Positions 9,006 to 17,505 of a DNA stretch of 64,000 nucleotides are shown here, piece by piece. Under the pieces are notes generated by a model, which was not told the origin of the DNA, made no database searches, and saw only the letters and a list, made by a program, of their open reading frames with translations. The stretch comes from G963663315 sp963663315 (GTDB lineage: Bacteria > Pseudomonadota > Gammaproteobacteria > Arenicellales > Poriferihabitantaceae): assembly GCA_963663315.1 (NCBI GenBank), contig OY760176.1, positions 2,170,001-2,234,000 on the forward strand. Reading direction: 5' to 3'. Numbering within the stretch: the stretch's first letter is position 1; each line of letters starts with the position of its first letter. The translations under genes were made by a program, and so were the position numbers.

Positions 9006-9629
9006 ATGACGTTTCTGCAAACAGCCTTTTATGTATTCAGTGTGATCCTGGTACTTGCGGCCATGATGGTGGTGACTATTCGCAATCCGGTCAAATCCGC
9101 ATTGTTCCTGGTACTGGCGTTTTTCAGCGCGGCCTGTATCTGGATTACATTGCAGGCCGAGTTCCTGGCCATTGTCCTGGTGCTGGTCTATGTCGGGGCA
9201 GTGATGGTATTATTCCTGTTCGTGGTGATGATGCTGGATATCGATCTCGCCAGACTGCGTGCAGGCTTCACCCGTTATCTACCGATTGGCTCACTGATCG
9301 CAGTGTTGCTTGTTGTTGAAATTGCACTGGTATTACATGGCTCCTTTGGCGCAGGCGAATACAACAATCCGGCCGAATTCGGAGCCAACTACAGCAACTC
9401 CAAGGCACTGGGCGGGCAGTTATATACCCACTATGTCTTCGCATTTGAAATCGCTGCGCTGATTTTGCTGGTTGCGATTATTGCAGCGATTGCCCTGACC
9501 ATGAGGAGGCGACCTGAAACAAAATATACCAACCCTGGAGAGCAGGTACTGGTGAAACGTGAAGACCGGCTGCGAATCGTAAAAATGAAATCAGAGCCCC
9601 CCCCCTCGGCCGACCGTCACCAACCATGA
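9006..9629 (+). CDS. nuoJ: NADH-quinone oxidoreductase subunit J
   Basis: This 207-residue membrane subunit has five predicted helices. The conserved stretch VLVLVYVGAVMVLFLFVVMM at about residues 58-77 contains the family helix with a pi-bulge. The C-terminal 45 residues are hydrophilic and variable, as usual for NuoJ. The stop overlaps the nuoK start (ATGA at 9626-9629). Confidence 0.95.
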   Translation: MTFLQTAFYVFSVILVLAAMMVVTIRNPVKSALFLVLAFFSAACIWITLQAEFLAIVLVLVYVGAVMVLFLFVVMMLDIDLARLRAGFTRYLPIGSLIAVLLVVEIALVLHGSFGAGEYNNPAEFGANYSNSKALGGQLYTHYVFAFEIAALILLVAIIAAIALTMRRRPETKYTNPGEQVLVKREDRLRIVKMKSEPPPSADRHQP

Positions 9630-9931
9630 TTCCACTATCCCACTATCTCATTTTAGGTGCGATCCTGTTTGCCATCAGCGTTGTCGGAATTTTTCTGAAT
9701 CGCAAGAATGTGGTGATCCTGTTGATGGCGATTGAACTGTTGCTGCTTGCGGTCAATATCAATTTCGTTGCCTTCTCACACTATCTGAATGATATTGCGG
9801 GTCAGGTGTTCGTGTTCTTCATCCTGACCGTGGCCGCAGCAGAGGCCGCGATCGGACTTGCAATCCTGATCGTATTGTTCAGGAGCAGACAAACCATCAA
9901 TGTTGACGAACTGGATTCATTAAAGGGATGA
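9626..9931 (+). CDS. nuoK: NADH-quinone oxidoreductase subunit K
   Basis: This 101-residue membrane subunit has three transmembrane helices. Two glutamates needed for proton transfer in the family are visible, in AIELLLLAVNINFVAF and in AAAEAAIGLAILIVLFR. Length is exactly typical. ATG 9626 overlaps the nuoJ stop and the gene's own stop overlaps the nuoL ATG at 9928, so J, K and L are translationally linked. Confidence 0.96.
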   Translation: MIPLSHYLILGAILFAISVVGIFLNRKNVVILLMAIELLLLAVNINFVAFSHYLNDIAGQVFVFFILTVAAAEAAIGLAILIVLFRSRQTINVDELDSLKG

Positions 9932-11889
9932 AGAATATCTACCTTGCCATTCCCCTGGTTTGTCTGGCCGCCTCGATCATAACCGGACTGTTTGGCAAAT
10001 TCATCGGGCGTCGAGGCGCCCATTCGATCACCATTGCCGGTGTGACCATCGCCTTTGTATTGTCTGTGTGGGTCTATGCCGATGTTCGAAGCGGCCACAT
10101 CGCCAACCAGGCAGTGTATACCTGGGCGATCAGTGGCGGCATTCCTTTTCAGGTCGGATTTTTGATCGATCAGTTGAGCGCGACGATGATGGTGATTGTC
10201 ACCTTTGTTTCGCTAATGGTTCATATCTATACCATTGGCTATATGGCGGAGGACCCGGGTTACCAGCGATTTTTCTGCTACATATCGCTGTTTACTTTCT
10301 CCATGTTGATGCTGGTCATGTCGAACAATTTCCTGCAGCTTTTTTTCGGCTGGGAGGCGGTGGGACTGGTGTCTTATCTGTTGATTGGGTTCTGGTTTGA
10401 TCGGGACACCGCAATATTCGCCAATATGAAAGCATTCCTGGTGAATCGTATCGGTGACTTCGGATTTCTGCTCGGAATCGCTGCGGTTATGGCTGTTTTT
10501 GGCTCGTTGGATTATGCGACCGTATTCAGCAGCGCTGAAGGAACCGGGGAAGCCACCGTAACCTCGCCCTTTGGTGAATGGAAATGGATCACGGTGATTT
10601 GCATCCTGCTGTTTGTCGGGGCTATGGGCAAATCCGCCCAGATGCCTTTGCATGTCTGGTTACCGGATTCCATGGAGGGCCCGACCCCGATTTCGGCATT
10701 GATCCATGCAGCCACCATGGTAACGGCGGGGATTTTCATGGTTGCCCGCATGTCGCCCTTGTTCGAACTGAGCGAGACCGCATTGTCGGTAGTATTAATC
10801 GTCGGCGCCACCACTGCAATCTTTATGGCTCTGATTGGCCTGGTTCAAAATGACATCAAAAGAGTGGTTGCATACTCGACCCTGTCGCAACTCGGTTATA
10901 TGACGGTGGCGCTGGGTGCGTCGGCCTACGAGATCGCGATCTTTCATCTTGGCACGCATGCGTTTTTCAAGGCGCTGCTGTTTCTCGCTGCAGGCTCGGT
11001 CATTATCGCCATGCATCACGAGCAGGACATGAGAAAAATGGGTGGATTGAGGGCGATCATGCCGATAACCTATCTGACCTGTCTGGCCGGCTCGCTGGCA
11101 CTGGCCGGAATCCCGCCATTCGCCGGATTTTTCTCCAAGGATGCGATTATCGAAGCGGTACATCACAGCCAAACCGCAGGCGCACAATATGCCTATATCG
11201 CGGTGCTGACCGGTGTATTCATCACTGCGTTTTATTCTTTCAGATTGTTGTTCATGACTTTTCATGGCAGAAACAGATCAGACGCGCACACCAGACTGAA
11301 TCTGCATGAATCACCTGCAGTGGTGACGCTGCCCCTGGTTGCGCTGGCCATTCCTTCGATCCTGGCCGGTCTGATTTTCTTTGGCCCGGTGATCAGCGGG
11401 GAACACTTCGGCAACTCCCTGTTCACCCTGGGCAGCCATGATGTCACGCAGGAAATAGCCGAGGGGTATAATGGCAGGACCGGAATCATACTGATATTAA
11501 GTGCTATTTTGCATGGCATGCTGACTCTCCCTTTCTGGCTGGCAGTCGGTGGAATTACCAGTGCCTGGTATTGTTATTGTCGCAATCCCGCACTTCCGGC
11601 AAGAATTGCAACAACTGCGGGTCCGGTCTACCGTATTTTGCAGAACAAGTACGGCTTTGACAATTTCTATCAGGCTCTGTTCGCAAAGGGCTCGGTGATG
11701 TCGGGGAAACTGCTGTACAAATATGTCGATGCAGGATTGATTGATGGGGCGCTGGTGAATGGAACCGCCAATACCGTGGCTGCCATTTCAGTTGCCTTGA
11801 GAAAAATCCAGACCGGTTATACCTATCACTATGCCTTCGTGATGATTATCGGATTATTCAGCCTGATCACGCTGTTTATCTGGTTTTGA
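9928..11889 (+). CDS. nuoL: NADH-quinone oxidoreductase subunit L (antiporter-like)
   Basis: This 653-residue antiporter-like subunit sits at the far end of the membrane arm and pumps protons. Recognisable segments include FFGWEAVGLVSYLLIGFW (with the conserved Glu in a transmembrane helix), GKSAQMPLHVWLPDSMEGPTP, and HAATMVTAGIFMVARM. The long amphipathic C-terminal helix expected of NuoL corresponds to the final 100 residues. The start overlaps the nuoK stop. nuoM begins 41 bases downstream. Confidence 0.97.
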   Translation: MKNIYLAIPLVCLAASIITGLFGKFIGRRGAHSITIAGVTIAFVLSVWVYADVRSGHIANQAVYTWAISGGIPFQVGFLIDQLSATMMVIVTFVSLMVHIYTIGYMAEDPGYQRFFCYISLFTFSMLMLVMSNNFLQLFFGWEAVGLVSYLLIGFWFDRDTAIFANMKAFLVNRIGDFGFLLGIAAVMAVFGSLDYATVFSSAEGTGEATVTSPFGEWKWITVICILLFVGAMGKSAQMPLHVWLPDSMEGPTPISALIHAATMVTAGIFMVARMSPLFELSETALSVVLIVGATTAIFMALIGLVQNDIKRVVAYSTLSQLGYMTVALGASAYEIAIFHLGTHAFFKALLFLAAGSVIIAMHHEQDMRKMGGLRAIMPITYLTCLAGSLALAGIPPFAGFFSKDAIIEAVHHSQTAGAQYAYIAVLTGVFITAFYSFRLLFMTFHGRNRSDAHTRLNLHESPAVVTLPLVALAIPSILAGLIFFGPVISGEHFGNSLFTLGSHDVTQEIAEGYNGRTGIILILSAILHGMLTLPFWLAVGGITSAWYCYCRNPALPARIATTAGPVYRILQNKYGFDNFYQALFAKGSVMSGKLLYKYVDAGLIDGALVNGTANTVAAISVALRKIQTGYTYHYAFVMIIGLFSLITLFIWF

Positions 11890-11930
11890 GCATGACGCTT
11901 GACTGATGGCGCCGAATAGCGAAGTCCCGT

Positions 11931-13424
11931 ATGGAAAATAATCTGCTCAGCATACTGATCTGGTTCCCTGTCCTTGCTGGCGTGCTGGTGCTGGCGACCG
12001 GGGATGATCGGCGTGCGGATATGGCGCGTATACTCACCCTTGGATTTTCGATTGCGATATTTCTGCTCAGCATTTCGCTGTATACCGGGTTCGACAGGAC
12101 CACTGCCGAGATGCAGTTTTTCGAGCATCACCGGTGGATAGATACATTCAATATTTTCTACTCAATCGGGGTTGATGGCATTTCGTTGCCATTGATACTG
12201 TTGACCACACTGTTAACCGTGGTTGTCGTGATTGCTGGCTGGCGAGTCATTCAGCAACGGGTTGCGCAATACATGGCTGCATTCCTGATTATGGAAGGCT
12301 TCATGATTGGCGTGTTTTCTGCTCTTGATGCGGTTTTATTCTATGTTTTCTGGGAGGCCACGCTTATTCCGATGTTTCTGATAATCGGAATCTGGGGCGG
12401 TCCCAATCGAATCTATGCGACGATAAAGTTTTTTCTTTACACCTTGCTTGGTTCACTGCTGATGCTGGTGGCGCTGATCTATTTGTACAATGCCAGCGGC
12501 GGAAGTTTCAGGATTCTCGATTTTCACTGGTTGCCACTGTCACTGAAGGCCCAGATATTGATTTTCCTGGCCTTTTTCGCCGCCTTTGCTGTCAAGGTAC
12601 CGATGTTTCCGGTTCATACCTGGTTACCCGATGCCCACGTCGAAGCGCCGACCGGGGGTTCCGTCATCCTGGCCGCGGTCATGTTGAAGATGGGCGGCTA
12701 TGGATTCATTCGATTCAGTATGCCGATTGCGCCCGACGCCAGCCATGAACTGTCGTGGCTGATGATCGGACTCTCACTGATCGCAGTGGTTTATATCGCA
12801 CTGGTCGCACTGGTGCAGCAGGACATGAAAAAACTGATCGCCTATTCGTCGGTCTCCCACATGGGTTTCGTTACCCTGGGGTTCTTTGTTTTCAACGCGC
12901 AGGGAGTAGAAGGCGCAATGATGCAAATGATTTCCCATGGATTCATTTCCGGCGCCTTGTTTCTGTGCGTTGGCGTACTTTATGACCGGTTGCATTCACG
13001 CATGATTGACAGATATCGGGGCATTGCGACTCCAATGCCTGTTTTTGCCGCATTCATGGTATTGTTTGCGATGGCTAATACCGGACTGCCGGGCACCTCC
13101 GGATTCGTCGGGGAATTTCTGGTCATCCTCGGCTCTTTCAAGGCCAATCCCTGGTTCGCCATCATCGCTGCGCTAACCCTGGTGTTTGGTGCGGCCTATA
13201 CCCTGTGGGTGGTAAAACGGGTGGTATACGGAAAAGTACTGAACGATGAGGTCGCTGCGCTGGATGATATTGACCCACGTGAAATTCTGATGCTGGGCAT
13301 TCTTGCACTGATGGTGCTGGCAGTGGGCATCTGGCCGAATCCAATTCTTGATGTGATGCATGTCTCTATTGAAAACCTGCTACAACATGTCGAAGTCTCG
13401 AAATGCCTGATAGAGTGTCGTTAA
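11931..13424 (+). CDS. nuoM: NADH-quinone oxidoreductase subunit M (antiporter-like)
   Basis: This 497-residue antiporter-like proton-pumping subunit shows the conserved helix glutamate in FYVFWEATLIPMFLIIGIWGG, the loop VPMFPVHTWLPDAHVEAPT, and YSSVSHMGFVTLG. About fourteen hydrophobic helices can be traced. The start is ATG 11931. Translation ends in TAA at 13422-13424, one or two bases before the possible nuoN start. Confidence 0.97.
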   Translation: MENNLLSILIWFPVLAGVLVLATGDDRRADMARILTLGFSIAIFLLSISLYTGFDRTTAEMQFFEHHRWIDTFNIFYSIGVDGISLPLILLTTLLTVVVVIAGWRVIQQRVAQYMAAFLIMEGFMIGVFSALDAVLFYVFWEATLIPMFLIIGIWGGPNRIYATIKFFLYTLLGSLLMLVALIYLYNASGGSFRILDFHWLPLSLKAQILIFLAFFAAFAVKVPMFPVHTWLPDAHVEAPTGGSVILAAVMLKMGGYGFIRFSMPIAPDASHELSWLMIGLSLIAVVYIALVALVQQDMKKLIAYSSVSHMGFVTLGFFVFNAQGVEGAMMQMISHGFISGALFLCVGVLYDRLHSRMIDRYRGIATPMPVFAAFMVLFAMANTGLPGTSGFVGEFLVILGSFKANPWFAIIAALTLVFGAAYTLWVVKRVVYGKVLNDEVAALDDIDPREILMLGILALMVLAVGIWPNPILDVMHVSIENLLQHVEVSKCLIECR

Positions 13425-13437
13425 TTTGCCAACCATT

Positions 13438-14889
13438 ATGAATCTTCAAACCCTCAATTTTGCACTGGCGCTGCCCGAGATTATAATCGCATCCATGGCA
13501 TCGGTTATTCTGATGCTTGGCGTGTTTATCAAACATGCCAGGAGTCAGAATGTCTGTTTCTGGTTGAGTATCGGCTCCTTACTGGTGGTCGCTGCCCTGA
13601 TCATCGGAGATTTTTCAACTCGGTCAGCCACTGCATACAACGGGCTCTTTGTCGACGACCCGATGTCTGATTTGCTCAAGATCGCAATCTGTATCCTGTC
13701 TGCCGTCATTTTTATTTACAGTCGGCAATATAACGAGCATCGGGGTATTTTCCAAAATGAATATTACGTGCTCGGACTTTTTTCAGTTTGCGGGATGATG
13801 GTAATGGCTTCGGCGAATCATTTGCTGACGCTGTATCTCGGCCTGGAACTGATGTCGCTGTGTCTTTACTCGATGATTGCATTTTACCGGGATGACGCTC
13901 TGGCCGTTGAATCGGCAATGAAATACTTCGTGCTGGGTGCATTGGCATCCAGTATCCTGCTTTACGGCATGTCTCTGCTTTATGGTTTGACCGGCAAACT
14001 GAATCTGAACGAAATGAGTGTCGCAGTAGCCTCTGTGCCGCAGAATAATCTGGCGCTGATCCTCGCCACCGTATTCGTAGTGGTTGCCCTTGGATTCAAA
14101 CTTGGCGCCGTACCGTTTCATATGTGGGTTCCGGATGTCTATCATGGATCTCCTACTTCAACCACCGCATTCATTAGCGCAGCACCCAAGATTGCTGCCT
14201 TTGCAATCATAATGAGACTGCTGGTGGGAGGTCTGGAAGATCTCCAGGGAATGTGGCAGCAGATGCTGATCATCCTGGCATTATTGTCAATCATGGTCGG
14301 TAATATTGTCGCTATCGCCCAGGACAACCTGAAAAGAATGCTGGCCTATTCCACTATCTCGCACATGGGGTTTTTCCTGTTGGGCATACTGAGTGGAACA
14401 GACGAGGGGTATGGTGCATCATTGTTTTATGTTCTGGTTTACGCCACCATGAGTTGTGCTGCATTTGGACTGGTACTATATCTGTCGGATAAAAACTTCG
14501 AGTCTGATCAGTTGAATGACCTGAAAGGCTTGAGCAAAAGAAGTCCATTGCTGGCGCTGTTTATTCTGATCCTGATGTTTTCGATGGCCGGTGTGCCGCC
14601 TGCTGCCGGTTTCTTCGCAAAACTGTCGGTCATACAGGCTTTGGTCAATGCCGACCTGGTCTGGGTAGCCATCGTAGCGGTGATACTGGCAGTGATAGGA
14701 GCCTATTATTACCTGAGAATTATCAAACTGGTTTATTTTGACACGCCGCAATCTGACCGGGTGATATCCCGGAGAAAGGACAGCCAGGCGGTATTGGCAT
14801 TCAATGTCATCATCATTGTCGCTATATTGCCCTGGATCGGATCACTCATCTCACTATGTAATCAGGTCGTCCTTAAATTCGTCCACTGA
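13438..14889 (+). CDS. nuoN: NADH-quinone oxidoreductase subunit N (antiporter-like)
   Basis: This is the 483-residue antiporter-like subunit that closes the operon. Signatures are LELMSLCLYSMIAFYR with the conserved Glu, GAVPFHMWVPDVYHGSPT, and YSTISHMGFFLLGIL. Two starts are possible. ATG 13438 gives MNLQTLNFALALPEI, which resembles relatives. TTG 13426 would add four residues and sits better behind the weak AGAG at 13412-13415. I chose the ATG on family similarity. A 63-base gap without a clear terminator separates it from ddl. Confidence 0.94.
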   Translation: MNLQTLNFALALPEIIIASMASVILMLGVFIKHARSQNVCFWLSIGSLLVVAALIIGDFSTRSATAYNGLFVDDPMSDLLKIAICILSAVIFIYSRQYNEHRGIFQNEYYVLGLFSVCGMMVMASANHLLTLYLGLELMSLCLYSMIAFYRDDALAVESAMKYFVLGALASSILLYGMSLLYGLTGKLNLNEMSVAVASVPQNNLALILATVFVVVALGFKLGAVPFHMWVPDVYHGSPTSTTAFISAAPKIAAFAIIMRLLVGGLEDLQGMWQQMLIILALLSIMVGNIVAIAQDNLKRMLAYSTISHMGFFLLGILSGTDEGYGASLFYVLVYATMSCAAFGLVLYLSDKNFESDQLNDLKGLSKRSPLLALFILILMFSMAGVPPAAGFFAKLSVIQALVNADLVWVAIVAVILAVIGAYYYLRIIKLVYFDTPQSDRVISRRKDSQAVLAFNVIIIVAILPWIGSLISLCNQVVLKFVH

Positions 14890-14952
14890 CCATTTCCATT
14901 CGAAGGCAGCATAAAGTAGCTTTAATCACGTATTCAACATCCTGCCGGAACG

Positions 14953-16086
14953 ATGAAGAAAATAATTAATCTCGGCATCCTGTTCGGTGGGCAATCCTGC
15001 GAGCACGAAGTCTCGGTCACATCTGCCAGGTCAATCGAGAAAGCCATCAACCGGGAAAAATATCATGTCCACCTGATCGGAATTGATAAATCCGGCTACT
15101 GGCATCTGGGAGATGATGTCGAGGCCCTGACGTCATCGGGGACGGTCACTCAACTGCAGCAGGGTCAGAACCATCCCGACACCGCAGTATCACTGGAACT
15201 GCACAGTAGCGGCAATCTGGTTGCACAAACCGGTTCGACAATGCAATCTCATGCTCCTGCCCGACCCCCCGTGCTTGATGTCGTTTTCCCGATTCTGCAC
15301 GGCCCTTTTGGTGAAGATGGGACCATGCAGGGCGTGTTGGAAACGGCCGGGCTGCCTTATGTGGGGTGTGGTGTTGCCGCTTCTGCTCTGGCCATGGACA
15401 AGGTCCTGGCGAAAATGGTATTTGCAGCCAGCGGCATTCCCCAGGCGCCGTATATGATTGCAGAGACGGTTGAATGGCAGCAGAATCAAAACCGGATTAT
15501 TGATCTGGTCGAGCAAAAACTGGAATATCCGATGTTTGTGAAACCAGCCAACATGGGCTCAAGCGTGGGAATAAGCAAGGCCGGTGATCGTCATGGGTTG
15601 ATAGATGCCGCCAGTCTGGCATTTCAATTCGACAACAAGGTCGTGATCGAGAAAGCCATGGAGAACTGCAGGGAAATCGAATGCTCGGTGCTGGGCAACG
15701 AAAACCCACAGGCATCCGTTCCGGGTGAGATTATTCCGGGCGCGGAGTTCTACGACTATCATACCAAGTATATCGACGACAAATGCCAATTGGTTATTCC
15801 GGCGCCGTTGGATGATGAAACAACCCGGAGGGTTCAGTCGCTTGCGATTGAGGCTTTCAGGGCGATTGACGGGCGCGGGCTGGCGCGGGTGGACTTTTTC
15901 GTCAACAAGAGCACGAATGCGGTCATACTGAACGAAGTCAATACCATGCCGGGATTCACCCCAATCAGTATGTACCCGAAGCTATGGGCCGCCTCCGGTA
16001 TCGCTTACGAAGATCTGATTGACAAGCTGATCGAACTCGCTATTGCACATTTCGAGTCGAAACGATCATTAAAACGCACATTTTAA
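14953..16086 (+). CDS. ddl: D-alanine--D-alanine ligase
   Basis: This 377-residue ATP-grasp ligase joins two D-alanines for peptidoglycan precursors in the cytoplasm. The N-terminal GILFGGQSCEHEVSVTSARS, the HGPFGEDGTMQG motif, and the C-terminal ARVDFFVNKS / LNEVNTMPGFTPISMYPKLW with the metal-binding Glu and Asn are all clear. The length and the inserted loop near residues 60-95 resemble the longer DdlA type more than DdlB. The gene follows nuoN on the same strand and may be read from the same transcript. It is not in a mur/fts cluster. Confidence 0.93.
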   Translation: MKKIINLGILFGGQSCEHEVSVTSARSIEKAINREKYHVHLIGIDKSGYWHLGDDVEALTSSGTVTQLQQGQNHPDTAVSLELHSSGNLVAQTGSTMQSHAPARPPVLDVVFPILHGPFGEDGTMQGVLETAGLPYVGCGVAASALAMDKVLAKMVFAASGIPQAPYMIAETVEWQQNQNRIIDLVEQKLEYPMFVKPANMGSSVGISKAGDRHGLIDAASLAFQFDNKVVIEKAMENCREIECSVLGNENPQASVPGEIIPGAEFYDYHTKYIDDKCQLVIPAPLDDETTRRVQSLAIEAFRAIDGRGLARVDFFVNKSTNAVILNEVNTMPGFTPISMYPKLWAASGIAYEDLIDKLIELAIAHFESKRSLKRTF

Positions 16087-16112
16087 ATTATCTGAAGAAC
16101 AGGATTTGATAT

Positions 16113-17471
16113 TTGAGCACCGTCCACGAATTCGAGCAATTCCTCAAAACCCATCCGCAAACGAAATACCTCGATGCGTTTTATTGCGACCTGTCTTGCG
16201 TCATTCGCGGCAAGCGCTATCCTGTAGCCGAGGCTGGCAAGGTATTCGAGTCGGGCATGATGAGTCCAGGCTCGACTTTCCTGCTTGCGGTAACCGGTGA
16301 GTCGATGGATCCGGAAGGAATGGGATTTTCCGATGGCGACCCCGACGAACTGGCGATCCCCGTTCCGGGGACTCTGGTACCCGCCCCGTGGACACAGGTT
16401 CCCACAGCCCAGGTGATGCTCACCATGCAGGGACTGGATGGCATTCCATACTATTTTGAGCCTCGCAACGTGCTGGCCAGAGTGCTGGACCGTTTTGCCG
16501 AACTCGGACTTCGTCCGGTGGTTGCATTCGAACTGGAATTTTATCTGCTCGAACCGGACAGGTCGGACGGATTGAAACCGCCGCGAAGCCCGCTGACCGG
16601 GCAACGCAACGAGTCCACCCAGGTTTACAGTCTGGAGGATGTGGAGGATTTTGCCTTGTATCTCGACGAGGTGATCTCGTCCTGTGCACTGCAGGGCGTG
16701 ACCACCGGTGCGATTTCGGCAGAGTACTCGCCAGGACAATTTGAAATCAACCTCAAGCACAGTAACAATCCGATGGAAGCGGCAGACCACTGTGTCATGT
16801 TCAGGCGGGCAGTAAAGGGAATCGCACGAAAACGGGGTTGCCAGGCGACCTTCATGGCCAAGCCCTGCGCTGATAACTCCGGCAGCGGACTGCATCTGCA
16901 TGTCAGTCTGCTGGATGAAAAGGGCAACAACGTGTTCGATGGGGAAGGGGAATATGGAACCCCGGAGTGCGCCAGTAAGACGCTGATGCACAGTATCGGC
17001 GGTTTAAAGGACATCATGTCGGAATCGATGGGGATCTTCGCCCCGAACATCAATTCCTATGATCGATTCGTGCCGAATACCTACACCCCGGTTACTGCAA
17101 GCTGGGGCTATGAAAACCGCAGCGTAGCGATACGAATCCCGAAAAGTCCGGGTACCGCCCGGCGTATCGAACATCGTGTTGCAGGCGCAGATGCCAACCC
17201 TTATTTAACCCTTGCCGCAATACTGGCCGGCATTTACCATGGCATCACCCGGCAGATCGACCCCGGACTACCCCGCGCAGGCAATGCCGGGGAGAGGATT
17301 GACCCCGACATCCCTTTCGATTTGATTGGAGCCCAGACTCGCAGCCGCCAAAGCCGGGTTTTGTCAGCCTGTTTCGGGGAAGAATATATTCGTGCCTATA
17401 CCAGTTGCAAGTTGAATGAGTATCGCGGATTCATCGAATCCGGAGACGCTCAAAGCAGATGGTATTTGTAA
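16113..17471 (+). CDS. Glutamine synthetase-family ligase (PuuA/GlnT-like)
   Basis: This 452-residue protein has the glutamine synthetase fold. Visible family motifs are AEYSPGQFEINLKHS (metal-binding glutamates), MAKPCADNSGSGLHLHVSL, ENRSVAIRIPKSPG and HRVAGADANPYLTLAAILAG. It lacks the adenylylation-site Tyr loop of GlnA and resembles gamma-glutamylpolyamine or gamma-glutamylamide synthetases. The likely reaction is ATP-dependent gamma-glutamylation of an amine. The start is TTG 16113, with AGGA at 16101-16104 at good spacing. The adjacent TMADH-like gene (35 bases downstream) suggests a shared amine pathway. The exact substrate cannot be read from sequence; true glutamine synthetase is less likely. 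Confidence 0.85.
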   Translation: MSTVHEFEQFLKTHPQTKYLDAFYCDLSCVIRGKRYPVAEAGKVFESGMMSPGSTFLLAVTGESMDPEGMGFSDGDPDELAIPVPGTLVPAPWTQVPTAQVMLTMQGLDGIPYYFEPRNVLARVLDRFAELGLRPVVAFELEFYLLEPDRSDGLKPPRSPLTGQRNESTQVYSLEDVEDFALYLDEVISSCALQGVTTGAISAEYSPGQFEINLKHSNNPMEAADHCVMFRRAVKGIARKRGCQATFMAKPCADNSGSGLHLHVSLLDEKGNNVFDGEGEYGTPECASKTLMHSIGGLKDIMSESMGIFAPNINSYDRFVPNTYTPVTASWGYENRSVAIRIPKSPGTARRIEHRVAGADANPYLTLAAILAGIYHGITRQIDPGLPRAGNAGERIDPDIPFDLIGAQTRSRQSRVLSACFGEEYIRAYTSCKLNEYRGFIESGDAQSRWYL

Positions 17472-17505
17472 ACATTATTGCTGTCTGTAAACATCGAGTC
17501 GTAAA

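Noticed and set aside
16083..16991. Minus-strand open frame of 302 codons opposite the glutamine synthetase-like gene
   Set aside because: Long but entirely antisense to a well-conserved ligase and without its own similarity.
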